A stretch of 64,000 nt of DNA from Candidatus Sulfuritelmatomonas gaucii (GCA_900290245.1 OKRB01000103.1:17756-81755), one strand, 5' to 3'. Numbered from the stretch's first letter, positions 56,221-64,000 are shown. The notes: generated from the letters alone by a model not told the origin. Translations and numbers: made by a program.

Positions 56221-57243
56221 TCAGTCCGCCGCTGCGACGGTACTCGAGATCGAAGCCGCAACCATATCGCGAATCGAATCAATCACCAGATCGGGCTCGT
56301 CGAGATGAATCCAGTGTTCGCTCTTGCTGGCGATGACCTGCCGGATGTTGTCGCCGATGCGCTCCAATTGCTCCTGCGAGAGCGGCTCGGCATTACCCGG
56401 CGTCAGGACAGTGATGGGAGTATCGGCGATCGGCTCAGCCGCATCCATCTCTCTCACGGTCTCCGGAATCGACTGAATGTGGCAGCGTACGCCGGCAAAG
56501 AATCCCGGCCGCGACCAGTGCGCCGCGACAGCAGGCCAAACCTCCCGCGGCATCTTTTGCACTTCGGTCTTGACCCGATCCAGAACGTGGCGAGAATGGG
56601 CGCCGGCGGCGCCGGCAATCTGATGAGATAGTTTTGCCGCGCGGCAAAACAGCAAAGAGACCAGCAGACGTGCCAGGCCGCAATGTGTCACCGGCATCGC
56701 GAAACGGATGAGCTTCCGCCCGAGATCGAGTTGCGATTGCTTGGATGGGTCGAGCGGCGGCCATTCTTCGCAGCGCATGGGATCAATGAGAACGATGCCG
56801 GCCACGTCGTTGGGGAAGAGCAGGGCAAAGCGGCGCATCACCAGTCCGCCGAAAGAGTGTCCAACCAGAACGTACGGTGGGCTGACGCCGGCGAGTTGCA
56901 AAGCCTCGCGCAGCTCTGTCGCGATGTTGTTTGGTGTGCGCGGAGTTCGGCTCGGTCCGCTCCATCCCAGTCCGGCGCGATCGTACGAGACCGTGCTGTT
57001 GAACTGCGCGATGGAATCTTGAATATACCGCCAGTTCAGGTGAGTCGCACCGATTCCCGCTTCAAATAGAACGACCGGTTCTCCCTCGCCGCGCTCGAAG
57101 AAGTAGAGATTGTGCCGGCCGATACGGACCCAGCGCCCCTCAGTGTACCGGCGCCGATCGCGACGGCTGCCAATCCATTGATACACGAAGCCGGTGGCAA
57201 CAAGAACCATAGCGAACGAGACAAAGTAAAGGGCGATAACCAT
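56221..57243 (-). CDS. Membrane-anchored alpha/beta hydrolase
   Basis: The 340-residue protein begins with a hydrophobic helix (about 2-23) and then an alpha/beta hydrolase domain: VVLFEAGIGATHLNW (oxyanion region), SYDRAGLGWSG, and the nucleophile Ser in LVGHSFGGLV. A late Asp and the His in SEHWIHLDEPDLV could complete the triad. The substrate is unknown. AGGAGATCC precedes the ATG, and the gene begins seven bases after the LolA-like gene, so it is part of the ABC operon. Confidence 0.88.
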   Translation of the reverse strand: MVIALYFVSFAMVLVATGFVYQWIGSRRDRRRYTEGRWVRIGRHNLYFFERGEGEPVVLFEAGIGATHLNWRYIQDSIAQFNSTVSYDRAGLGWSGPSRTPRTPNNIATELREALQLAGVSPPYVLVGHSFGGLVMRRFALLFPNDVAGIVLIDPMRCEEWPPLDPSKQSQLDLGRKLIRFAMPVTHCGLARLLVSLLFCRAAKLSHQIAGAAGAHSRHVLDRVKTEVQKMPREVWPAVAAHWSRPGFFAGVRCHIQSIPETVREMDAAEPIADTPITVLTPGNAEPLSQEQLERIGDNIRQVIASKSEHWIHLDEPDLVIDSIRDMVAASISSTVAAAD

Positions 57244-57250
57244 GGATCTC

Positions 57251-58021
57251 CTAGAATCGCGCGAGCTGAGCCGAACTGAAGTCGTTGTTCGTGAGATGTG
57301 CCTTCACAGTGCCGCGATCGAAGATCAGAAGCGTCGAGCCGGAACGCCCGCGGATCTTCCCCTCGATTTGGTGCGCCGACCACACTCCTTCATCATGGCG
57401 GATGCCGTAGTACGTGAATTCCTTCACCGCCCCGGTTTCCTTCACTGTCTTCTCCACGTAGACCGGAAATGCGATGGTGGGATCGAACCAGGTCTTCACT
57501 TCACTGTAATCGGTTTTGTCCGCCGAGCCGGGTGTGCTCTTTACGACCTCACAATCGCGTGCGCCGAACTTTAGCTTGCCATCTGCGGTTTGCCCTTGCC
57601 AGAAATATTGCTGCTCGAGAAAGTCCTCGTAGTTGAAGCCGGGTCCGAGCGCATTCGTGTTCCACTTATCAAACGGTACGATGTGCGGCGCCGCATCGCC
57701 CGGTTCGGCAAGGCGAATTGTGTCGTCGCCGCCGGGGCGCATCTCAAGAAGAATATGCTCCCGCAGATCGCGCTGTGTATTCGGCGGCTGGCCCAGATCG
57801 ACCCGGATGCGCAAGATGCCTGGGAACCAGTGCGCCTTGATGGTCATGGGATAACTGATCCGCGCTCCGCTCTCTTGCACCGCGACCAGGTGCCCGGTGG
57901 CGCGTAGATCGGCGGTTTCAATCCGCTGGCGCGCAGCGGCAACCAGGTCGTGGACTGAAGCGGTCTGCGCCCAGAGCGCGGGGACGACTGCCGCCAGCCA
58001 TACTACCCGCAGCGCCTTCAT
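57251..58021 (-). CDS. LolA-like outer-membrane lipoprotein-sorting family protein
   Basis: The 256-residue exported protein has a short signal peptide (about 1-19, ALWAQT). The mature part has the curved-sheet pattern of the LolA/LppX family (ISYPMTIKAHWFPGILRIRVDLG; VKTWFDPTIAFPVYVEKTV; FTYYGI). Such proteins bind lipids or lipoproteins. It overlaps the ABC ATPase gene by four bases, and the operon order permease, ATPase, LolA-like protein recurs in Lol- and MacB-like systems. It may carry the cargo released by the transporter. Confidence 0.8.
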   Translation of the reverse strand: MKALRVVWLAAVVPALWAQTASVHDLVAAARQRIETADLRATGHLVAVQESGARISYPMTIKAHWFPGILRIRVDLGQPPNTQRDLREHILLEMRPGGDDTIRLAEPGDAAPHIVPFDKWNTNALGPGFNYEDFLEQQYFWQGQTADGKLKFGARDCEVVKSTPGSADKTDYSEVKTWFDPTIAFPVYVEKTVKETGAVKEFTYYGIRHDEGVWSAHQIEGKIRGRSGSTLLIFDRGTVKAHLTNNDFSSAQLARF

Positions 58022-58683
58022 GCCTCAATCCTTCCATCGCGGATGCGGATATGGCGCGGGGCCGAGCAGGCGATCCCCTGTTCGTGGGTCACAATCACCA
58101 GCGTCATGCCGCGCTGCAGCCTAACGTTGCACAGCAATTCCATGATGTGCGCCGAATTCATGCTGTCGAGATTGCCCGTGGGCTCGTCAGCTAGCAGGAT
58201 GGTGGGATCGTTGGCCAGCGCGCGCGCAATGGCCACGCGTTGCCGCTCTCCGGCTGAGAGCTCGTTTGGATAATGGCGCATGCGGTCCTTCAGGCCCATC
58301 TCCTCAAGCAACGCGGCAGCGCGCTCGGCGCGGTGATTCGCGCGGCTGTTCATGGCCAGCATCGCCACCTGGACATTCTCAACGGCGCGAAGCGTGGGCA
58401 GCAGGTGAAACGCCTGAAAGATGAATCCGACCTGGCGCGAGCGATAACCATCGAGATTGACAGCCGTTCCCAGCGGTGAGCCTCGAAACAGAACTTCACC
58501 GCTGGTGGGAGTATCGAGCCCGCCCAGCAGATGAAGAAGCGTGGACTTTCCGCTGCCGCTTGGTCCGCTGATCGCGACATACTCCCCGGCATCGATCGTC
58601 ACGTCCACGCCGCGCAGTGCTTGCACGCGCTCATTGTCGTAGGTCTTCACCAGGCTGCGCGCATCCAGAAGAGGGTTACTCAT
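58018..58683 (-). CDS. ABC transporter ATP-binding protein (MacB/LolD type)
   Basis: The 221-residue ATPase has Walker A GPSGSGKST, the Q-loop in VGFIFQAFHLLP, the signature LSAGERQRV (a variant of LSGGQ), and Walker B ILLADEPTGNLD. These are typical for the MacB/LolD/FtsE group, which powers mechanotransmission rather than solute import. It overlaps the permease gene by eight bases. It should act as a dimer under the FtsX-type permease. Confidence 0.95.
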   Translation of the reverse strand: MSNPLLDARSLVKTYDNERVQALRGVDVTIDAGEYVAISGPSGSGKSTLLHLLGGLDTPTSGEVLFRGSPLGTAVNLDGYRSRQVGFIFQAFHLLPTLRAVENVQVAMLAMNSRANHRAERAAALLEEMGLKDRMRHYPNELSAGERQRVAIARALANDPTILLADEPTGNLDSMNSAHIMELLCNVRLQRGMTLVIVTHEQGIACSAPRHIRIRDGRIEA

Positions 58684-59809
58684 AACGCAACGCCTCCACG
58701 GGTGAAAGCCGCGCGCCGCGCCATGCCGGGTAAGCTCCGGCCAGTAGCCCTGAAGCGATGGCGATGATCATGGATTCCACCAGGTGCAGCGGCGAAACTG
58801 AAGGTGACACCACACTCGCGGTTTGGGGCAGGTTCGACAACAGGCGCAGCATGCCAAGTCCCGTGACAATGCCAAGAAGCCCCCCGGCAACTCCCAGCGC
58901 TGTTGCTTCGGTCAGAATAAGCAAGATAACGTGCCGTCCCTTCCAGCCCAGCGCGCGCAGAATTCCGATCTCCCGCGTACGCTCGAAGACTGACATTGCC
59001 ATGGTGTTGGCGATGCCCAGGATACCAATCAGAAGCGCGATTGACGATGTGCCCCACGCCACGGAATGCGCCAGCTCCACAAGCTGATTGTTCGCTGCGC
59101 GGTCGGCAGCGGGATCGGCGTGGATGCCCGGCACTGCCGCTTCGATTTCGGTTTGGGCGCGCTTCACGTAGTGGTCGTAAGATTCGCCGGCAGGCGCGGG
59201 CCTCAGGCGCACATGGAAGGCCGTCACCTTTCCTTGCATGCTTGAGATCTGCTGCATCTGGTCAAGCGCCATGATCACCGCGCCTTCTTCCAACGCAGTG
59301 CCCCCGTGAAAAATGCCCACTACCGTGAAATCCTTGCCCTGAATGGGAAGGATGTCGCCGGTTCTTTTCTTCAAATCATCGGCGAGATAACGGCCCAGCA
59401 TCACTTCCGGCTGGCCGTCGTGGAACCTCCGCCCTGAGAGCATCGTGAGCGAATCGAGTTCGTAGGAATCGGCGCGCCATCCGTACACGAGAGCGTTGAC
59501 ATCCGGGGTGAGATCGATGAGGTTGAAGATCATCGGCATCGCGCGCGCGACCACCGGGACGGCTCGAATTTTTGGGCCCAACGACTCATCGAGCGACGTG
59601 TTGATGAAGTTTTTTTCTACAACAGCGATGTCGGTGCCGGCGACTGTGTAGAGGCGCATCCATTCATCCTCGAAGGCGCGCGAAAACCCCACCAGCGCGA
59701 CAAATGCGCCGATACCCATCGTGATTCCGAAGAGGGTTAGCAGCGTTCTAAGGCGACGGCGCCAGAGATTTTTCCAGGCGAATCCCGTAAAGGAAAGTTG
59801 GGAGGCCAT
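58676..59809 (-). CDS. ABC transporter permease (FtsX/MacB type)
   Basis: The 377-residue protein has one N-terminal membrane helix (about 20-45, LLTLFGITMGIGAFVALVGF), a large periplasmic MacB-like domain (about 46-255), and three C-terminal helices (SSIALLIGILGIANTMAMSVFERTREIGILRALGW and following), ending in SPVEALRYE. This is the FtsX-superfamily layout. It is the first gene of the operon. Whether it exports a lipoprotein, a peptide or a lipid cannot be told from sequence. Confidence 0.95.
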   Translation of the reverse strand: MASQLSFTGFAWKNLWRRRLRTLLTLFGITMGIGAFVALVGFSRAFEDEWMRLYTVAGTDIAVVEKNFINTSLDESLGPKIRAVPVVARAMPMIFNLIDLTPDVNALVYGWRADSYELDSLTMLSGRRFHDGQPEVMLGRYLADDLKKRTGDILPIQGKDFTVVGIFHGGTALEEGAVIMALDQMQQISSMQGKVTAFHVRLRPAPAGESYDHYVKRAQTEIEAAVPGIHADPAADRAANNQLVELAHSVAWGTSSIALLIGILGIANTMAMSVFERTREIGILRALGWKGRHVILLILTEATALGVAGGLLGIVTGLGMLRLLSNLPQTASVVSPSVSPLHLVESMIIAIASGLLAGAYPAWRGARLSPVEALRYE

Positions 59810-60289
59810 GATCCAAAAAAAGGTCCTCGTCGGCTATTTTTCAGGGAGGGGCCTTGTGCGCAAGTGTACCGGGTGGCGCCATTTCTGTCCATTCAGGATA
59901 TTCGAGCGGCATCGAATGAGGTACTGCTGCATGTTTGCGCCCGGTCTGCGCCTGCGATACCCATTGCTGGCTCGATTGCCTGCACAGTCTGCCATGCGGA
60001 AAAGTGCTTCGCGTTCCCAACGGTCCTGCGCATCACCGGCACAACCAGGGGCGATACGCTTTCACCGCGCGGAAGGGAATTGTCTCAGGCACGGAGTTGA
60101 TGCTTCCGCATCCAGCGCCGGCATCCGTTCCGCGCAGAGAAGATCGCGTCCCGCCGTCGCAATGCGCAAAACTTCCCTAGTTACGGCTCCGCGTAAAGAC
60201 TTCTGCGCAGACACGCCGCAACGCGGCGACCACGAACGCGCCTCGAATGCCGCTACTCTTTTTCCGATACCGCCGTCGCCCTGCAGCCT
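59810..60289. other. Gene-poor region
   Basis: This 480-base stretch lies between the ABC permease start and the zinc-ribbon gene end. Several plus-strand ORFs are listed, but they are rich in Arg/Ser/Ala, lack domains and overlap one another. I see no RNA gene, repeat or terminator. Confidence 0.45.
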
Positions 60290-60607
60290 TCAGGCTTCAG
60301 GCGACCGCGACCCACCCCTGGTGCCTTTCCGCGCGGTGTAGCACGACCGGCAAAATACCGGCCGATCCCCTCGCGGCTCGAAAGGAACGGTGGTCGGCTG
60401 GCCACAACCCGAACAAATCACAGGTGTTCCCTGTGAAGGAGCCGAACGGTAGCCGGAATCTCCCTGTGCGTTTTTCTTTGCTTGGCGGCAAGGTCTGCAT
60501 CGCTTCGGGATCGAGTAACCGCGTTCTTGAAAAAACGCTTGATCGGCAGCACTGAAGATAAATTCCTGCCCACAGTCGCTGCAAGTAATTTGCATGTCTC
60601 CGGCCAT
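60290..60607 (-). CDS. Two-zinc-ribbon protein
   Basis: The 105-residue protein has two Cys4 zinc ribbons. The first is CSDCG with CRPCR (ITCSDCGQEFIFSAADQAFFQERGY), the pattern of the zinc-ribbon domain that opens many small bacterial proteins. The second is CSGCG with CRSCY (TTVPFEPRGDRPVFCRSC), a CxxC/CxxC motif also frequent in Acidobacteriota. The linker is basic. Met1 has AAGGAG five bases upstream; Met5 is an alternative. It may bind nucleic acid or act as a zinc protein. It is divergent from the sigma factor gene. Confidence 0.85.
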   Translation of the reverse strand: MAGDMQITCSDCGQEFIFSAADQAFFQERGYSIPKRCRPCRQAKKNAQGDSGYRSAPSQGTPVICSGCGQPTTVPFEPRGDRPVFCRSCYTARKGTRGGSRSPEA

Positions 60608-60791
60608 AGGTCTCCTTGTTGAGGAATTGTACAGCCCATTTGCCCTTTTCCGGCAAGGATTCTTTTAAGAAAGAAAAGCTTACCGTGAAATCTTGATGTC
60701 CTTTCCCGGCTTCCTGCCCGGCTGCCGCTGTATAGTTCACTGCAACGGGGCGAAACGCCGGTTTGTACAACTTTTCGGCATTTGCGGCAGC

Positions 60792-61427
60792 ATGAACAAA
60801 GCACCCAATCCGGAATACGAGGCCGAGTGCATTCGTCGCATTCTGGCAGGGGAAAAACAGTTGTTTCATGAGCTGATCCGCCCTTGTGAGCGAAGCATTT
60901 ACTTCCTGCTGTTCTCGCTTTTGCGCAATGAAGCCGATGCCGAAGACGCGGCCCAGGAAGCTGTGCTCAAGGTCTATCGCAACCTTCACCTGTTCCGAGG
61001 GGAGTCGCAGTTCCGCACCTGGGTGCTCTCCATCGCCAGAAACGAAGGCTTGGGCCGCCTGCGCAGGGCAGAGAACCGCCGCGAGGACTCGCTGGACGCC
61101 CTCATGGACGATCAGGCCGGAGACTTCACGCCGGCCATCCTGACAAGTTGGCGCGAGGTGCCGGCTGAGGCTCTGGAGCGCAAGGAACTCGGAATGGTGC
61201 TGCGCCAGGCCATCGACGGCCTGCCCGCGATTTACCGTAACGTCGTGCTTTTGAGGGACATCGAAGAGATGGATGCACGCGAAACCGCCGCCGTACTGGG
61301 AATTGCCGAGGGAGCCGTGAAGGTTCGGCTGCACCGGGCGCGCGCCCTGTTGCAGCGCAGCCTGGCTCCGAAACTGAAAGGGTTTGTCCCCAAACGGGCA
61401 GGCAAGCTGTTTGGGTGGGCCAGATGA
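60792..61427 (+). CDS. ECF RNA polymerase sigma factor
   Basis: The 211-residue protein has sigma region 2 (FHELIRPCERSIYFLLFSLLRNEADAEDAAQEAVLKVYRNL, ending FRGESQFRTWVLSIARN) and region 4 (LRQAIDGLPAIYRNVVLLRDIEEMDARETAAVLGIAEGAVKVRLHRAR). The ATG at 60792 is chosen because homology begins just after it; the ribosome site is weak. It overlaps the anti-sigma gene as ATGA. Its place next to a metallophore cluster suggests metal or redox control, in line with ECF factors that govern bufferin genes in other bacteria. Confidence 0.93.
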   Translation: MNKAPNPEYEAECIRRILAGEKQLFHELIRPCERSIYFLLFSLLRNEADAEDAAQEAVLKVYRNLHLFRGESQFRTWVLSIARNEGLGRLRRAENRREDSLDALMDDQAGDFTPAILTSWREVPAEALERKELGMVLRQAIDGLPAIYRNVVLLRDIEEMDARETAAVLGIAEGAVKVRLHRARALLQRSLAPKLKGFVPKRAGKLFGWAR

Positions 61428-61669
61428 GGATCGACTGCAAGCACGTGTGGGAACACATCTCCGCCTACATCGATGGCGAGGTGAACGTGGTTCTGCGCGC
61501 CGAAATCGACAAGCATCTGGAGACCTGCGAAATCTGCTCGGCCGTGCTGGATTCGACGCGCAATGTGGTCGTTTTGGTAGCCGACGACCGCATCTTTGAG
61601 CTGCCCGCCGGCTTCAGCCACCGGCTGCATGAAAGGCTGGAACGGGAATTGGAAGCTTCAGGGCCTTAG
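61424..61669 (+). CDS. Anti-sigma factor, zf-HC2 type
   Basis: The 81-residue protein begins at the ATG overlapping the sigma stop (ATGA, 61424). It carries the zinc anti-sigma motif HxxxCxxC in KHLETCEIC, with an earlier Cys/His in IDCKHVWEHISAYIDGE. There is no membrane helix, so it is soluble, as in ZAS proteins that sense oxidation or metal by loss of zinc. It should hold the sigma factor inactive until a signal arrives. Confidence 0.9.
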   Translation: MRIDCKHVWEHISAYIDGEVNVVLRAEIDKHLETCEICSAVLDSTRNVVVLVADDRIFELPAGFSHRLHERLERELEASGP

Positions 61670-61699
61670 AAGCTTCCACTGGCTCTGCCCGCCGTGCGG

Positions 61700-62134
61700 C
61701 TATTGCCGGCTTGTTTGCGCAGCGCCGGGAGCGAATGGGTTGCGATTTACGATGGGATGCGCCCAAAGTTCAACGCCGACGAGCAGCAGGGTCAAGATCG
61801 CGATCGCCACTTGCGCCCTTTCGGAGCGCCGCTGCTTCTTCGTGATTTCGCGCTGCCGCCATTGCGATTCCGGTCGTGAGCGCAGATGCAGTATCCATGC
61901 CAGCACAGCGAGATTCACCACCGAACCAACTACGGCCAGCGTAAGCATGGGAATACGGATGGCATCGCGGTGGAAGGAGAGTATCGGGATGGCGATGCCG
62001 CCGGCGAAAAGCGCGGCAAGTCCAATACCGAGGCGAATGCCGTTGATGGTCAGCACCGCCGTGCAAAAGCTCTGCAACAGCGCCATTGCCACGCTCGCGC
62101 CCGACAAGACGCTTAATCCTTTTGTGTTTTCCAA
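61700..62134 (-). CDS. Hydrophobic membrane protein, unknown
   Basis: I place the start at the TTG at 62134, with GGAGG four bases upstream, because the longer ORF reads Cys/Arg-rich noise before it. The 144-residue product has four hydrophobic stretches (about residues 9-26, 31-46, 60-80 and 103-120), with a basic loop (RSRPESQWRQREITKKQRRSERAQ). It lies in the inner membrane. The family is not recognised. It sits opposite in strand between the anti-sigma and bufferin genes. Confidence 0.65.
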   Translation of the reverse strand: MENTKGLSVLSGASVAMALLQSFCTAVLTINGIRLGIGLAALFAGGIAIPILSFHRDAIRIPMLTLAVVGSVVNLAVLAWILHLRSRPESQWRQREITKKQRRSERAQVAIAILTLLLVGVELWAHPIVNRNPFAPGAAQTSRQ

Positions 62135-62417
62135 ATGGCCTCCGCGGCAGGAAAGTTCCAGGCAGGGGTTCCAACAGGGTAGCGCAACAGCCACATGGAC
62201 GCCAATGCGAAATTTCAGGATTTTCCGGTCCCGGAACGGCCGCATCCCGCAACAAAAATTCATTTGCCAGCAGCGCAATTCTCTGTAACCATTTCGTGGG
62301 CCCTTCACTCCAAGGTTGCGTACCACTCATCCTGCGGGACGGACCCAAACCGCTCCTGCCTCGCCACACAACTCGCGGACACCCTCCGCCCAAATCCCCA
62401 AGTGAGGTCCAATCATT

Positions 62418-62708
62418 ATGAAGAACCAGTTGAATGCACTGCTCTTGTCGGCTGCATTGGCCGGGCTCACCGGTGGAACCACCGTTGCGGTCCATGCCCA
62501 GACTACGAATGGTGCCACCACCGTAAAGGCGATGAAAGCCGGCCTTCGCTACAACACCAACGCTGACACCCCAAAGCACTCCTGTAAAGGCAAGAACGAC
62601 TGCAAAGGACAGGGCGGCTGCAAGAGCAGCGACAACGGATGCAAAGGCAAGAACAGCTGCAAGGGCAAGGGCGGCTGCGCTACCGATGGCTCTCCGATGC
62701 CTGACTAA
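62418..62708 (+). CDS. Bufferin-like RiPP precursor with Cys-Lys-Gly repeats (BufA2-like)
   Basis: The 96-residue peptide has a Sec signal (about 1-28, AVHAQ), a short spacer, and a Cys-rich core. Six Cys (56, 62, 68, 75, 81, 87) form two copies of a CX5CX5C unit, CKGKNDCKGQGGC and CKGKNSCKGKGGC. The short acidic tail ends in SPMPD. The next genes encode a DUF692/MNIO enzyme and a DUF2063 partner, the pair that modifies Cys residues in bufferin precursors to bind copper. The spaced Cys with Lys-Gly neighbours resembles precursors called BufA2; it lacks the usual DUF2282 core text. GAGGT lies about ten bases before the ATG. Confidence 0.82.
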   Translation: MKNQLNALLLSAALAGLTGGTTVAVHAQTTNGATTVKAMKAGLRYNTNADTPKHSCKGKNDCKGQGGCKSSDNGCKGKNSCKGKGGCATDGSPMPD

Positions 62709-62723
62709 CAACGTCGTGTTCCG

Positions 62724-62772
62724 GGGATCGGCGGCCGGGCGCGAACGAAACACCTTCCGGCCCGCTGATCCC
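62724..62772 (+). promoter_or_regulatory. Intercistronic hairpin between precursor and MNIO enzyme genes
   Basis: GGGATCGGCGGCCGG can pair, with small bulges, with CCGGCCCGCTGATCCC across an 18-base loop. No U-tract follows. Such a structure after a short precursor gene could let more precursor than enzyme be made. Confidence 0.55.
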
Positions 62773-62774
62773 AG

Positions 62775-62820
62775 AACATTAATCCCTGATCCCTGACCAC
62801 CAACCACTGATCCCTGATCA
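62775..62820. repeat. Short TGATCCCTGA repeat tract
   Basis: AATCCCTGATCCCTGACC and CTGATCCCTGATCAC repeat the word ATCCCTGA. The tract lies just before the MNIO gene start and belongs to the same type of short intergenic repeat as those at 15 and 49 kb. Confidence 0.6.
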
Positions 62821-62826
62821 CTTCTA

Positions 62827-63684
62827 ATGCGCAATCGCTTCAATGCGTTTCAAAACCACGGCGTCGGCATAGGCCTGCGCATTCCGCACTACGACCACAT
62901 CTTTTCCCGCAAACCCGTCGTCGACTGGTTTGAGATCATCTCAGAGAATTTCATGATCGATGCCGGGCGTCCCCTGGCTATGCTCGACCGGATTCTCCAA
63001 CAGTATCGCGTGGTTCAGCACGGCGTATCGATGTATTTCGGCTCGGTCACTGCGCCCGATCCCGAGCACCTGAAGCGCCTGAAAGAGCTGACTCGCCGCA
63101 CCAAGACTCCGTGGCTCAGCGACCATCTCTGCTGGGGATCGGTCGACGGCACCTACACGCACGACCTGCTGCCGCTGCCCTACACCTGGGAAGCTGTGGA
63201 GCGCACCGTCGAGCGCGTGCGCATGGTGCAGGACTATGTCGAGATTCCTGTCGCTGTCGAAAACGTCAGCTCCTACGCGGCGTTTACCGGATCGCAGATG
63301 ACCGAATGGGAGTTCCTGAATGAAGTGGTCGAGCGTGCGGACTGCGGCATTCTACTCGATGTCAACAACATCTATGTCTCCGCGATGAATCACGAGTTCA
63401 ACCCGATGGACTATGTGAATGCCGTGCCTGCGCAGCGCGTGGCGCAGATTCATATCGCCGGCCATTCCAAGTACGAGAAATACATTCTTGACACGCACGA
63501 CCATCCGGTCATTGATCCCGTGTGGCAGCTTTATGCGCGCGCCATCGAGCGCTGCGGACCCACACCGACGCTGCTCGAATGGGATGACCACATTCCGAGC
63601 TTTGAAGAAGTGCACGCTGAGGCGAAGAAGGCTGGGCGCTATCTGCACCGGCAAGTGGCCGAAGTGGCGGAGGCCGCACGATGA
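62827..63684 (+). CDS. DUF692 family multinuclear iron oxidative enzyme (MNIO, BufB-like)
   Basis: MNIO enzymes use two or three iron atoms to modify Cys residues in peptides (MbnB in methanobactin, BufB in bufferins). The 285 residues match the family. The TIM-barrel text is clear: GVGIGLRIPHYDHIFS, DWFEIISENFM, YRVVQHGVSMYFGS, WLSDHLCWGS, VAVENVSSYAAF, GILLDVNNIYVSA, IAGHSKYEKYILDTHDHPV and LLEWDDHIPSF, with many His/Asp/Glu metal ligands. The ribosome site is weak. It overlaps the DUF2063 gene by four bases (ATGA). The preceding Cys-repeat peptide is its likely substrate. Confidence 0.95.
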   Translation: MRNRFNAFQNHGVGIGLRIPHYDHIFSRKPVVDWFEIISENFMIDAGRPLAMLDRILQQYRVVQHGVSMYFGSVTAPDPEHLKRLKELTRRTKTPWLSDHLCWGSVDGTYTHDLLPLPYTWEAVERTVERVRMVQDYVEIPVAVENVSSYAAFTGSQMTEWEFLNEVVERADCGILLDVNNIYVSAMNHEFNPMDYVNAVPAQRVAQIHIAGHSKYEKYILDTHDHPVIDPVWQLYARAIERCGPTPTLLEWDDHIPSFEEVHAEAKKAGRYLHRQVAEVAEAAR

Positions 63685-64000
63685 ATTATCCTGCCGTGGA
63701 GCCTCCGAAGGATCTGGCTGCATTGCAGCGCGAGATGGCCGCGGCCGTCATGCAGCCGCTGACCGCCGATGAATCCATGCACCGGACCACCCGGGACGGC
63801 CGCTCGACGTCGGCTGTCGCGGAGTCGTTCATCGCGCCCAACAGCCGGCTCACGCCGTTCGAACGCCTCGAGATCTACAACCGTCAGTACTGGTTCCGTG
63901 TGCTGGGTTCTCTCGCCGAGGATTTTCCTGGCCTGCGCGCCGTGATCGGCGGCCGGCGCTTTGAAGCGCTCTCCATCGCCTACCTGACCGAACACCCCAG
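63681..64000 (+). CDS. DUF2063 family partner protein (BufC-like), cut by window end
   Basis: The frame starts at the ATG overlapping the MNIO stop and stays open to the window end (about 106 residues seen). The text LTPFERLEIYNRQYWFRVLGSLAEDFPGLRAVIGG is the hallmark of the N-terminal domain of DUF2063 proteins, once named putative DNA-binding domain. In RiPP systems this protein binds the precursor and assists the MNIO enzyme, as MbnC does with MbnB. The C-terminal part, including any RiPP-recognition domain, is beyond the window. Confidence 0.92.
   Translation, partial: MNYPAVEPPKDLAALQREMAAAVMQPLTADESMHRTTRDGRSTSAVAESFIAPNSRLTPFERLEIYNRQYWFRVLGSLAEDFPGLRAVIGGRRFEALSIAYLTEHP

Noticed and set aside
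62285-62290. GTAACC before the precursor gene, recalling the -35 of ECF sigma-F promoters that control bufferin-like genes in Caulobacter.
   Set aside because: No matching -10 (CGAA) lies at about 16 bases, and I found no equal motif with a -10 upstream of the sigma gene.

Overview
The window reads as chromosomal DNA of a GC-rich Gram-negative soil bacterium, most likely an Acidobacteriota (Terriglobia-type). The evidence is very large TonB-dependent receptors with an N-terminal carboxypeptidase-regulatory-like domain, a remnant of an ASPIC/UnbV protein, three classes of glutamine synthetase together, many glycoside hydrolases, and frequent short intergenic repeats built on GGGAAYAG. I could run no database search, so family names come from motifs read by eye. 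I saw no rRNA, tRNA, CRISPR array or prophage.

Layout. (1) 1-11.8 kb: a small membrane protein and threonine aldolase, then on the minus strand a nitrogen block. It holds a divergent type I glutamine synthetase, a canonical adenylylatable GlnA, a type II (eukaryote-like) glutamine synthetase, a Ser/Thr kinase, a PP2C phosphatase, an APC amino-acid permease and an outer-membrane barrel protein. (2) 12.3-23 kb: a KdpDE-like two-component pair without kdp genes, apt, acylphosphatase, a secreted Ig-like protein with a CRP-type dyad upstream, trpG and trpE facing each other, a 133-bp MITE-like element with target duplications, and glutamate dehydrogenase. (3) 23.2-46.7 kb: a carbohydrate island. 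It has GH127, GH3 and GH51 enzymes, an intact TonB-dependent receptor and a second one broken by short tandem duplications. A GntR-controlled operon encodes an MFS carrier, a one-cysteine Asp/Glu-racemase homologue, a split transketolase, a LarA-family nickel racemase homologue, a hydroxypyruvate-isomerase homologue and a cupin lipoprotein. (4) 46.8-59.8 kb: cytochrome c with a barrel protein, pgsA, an RND efflux operon (adaptor, pump, TolC) and a MacB/Lol-like ABC operon. (5) 60.3-64 kb: a zinc-ribbon protein, an ECF sigma/anti-sigma pair and the start of a bufferin-type RiPP metallophore cluster (Cys-repeat precursor, DUF692/MNIO enzyme, DUF2063 partner cut by the window end).

How it fits together. 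The island suggests growth on arabinose- and xylose-containing plant polymers: receptors import oligosaccharides, GH127/GH51/GH3 trim arabinose and xylose, and the GntR operon handles a sugar or sugar acid whose identity I cannot give. The nitrogen block plus glutamate dehydrogenase covers ammonium assimilation. The most promising less-described items are the metallophore cluster, the LarA/split-transketolase operon, the triple glutamine synthetase array with a gene remnant and paired 3' hairpins, the MITE, and the duplication-disrupted receptor gene.
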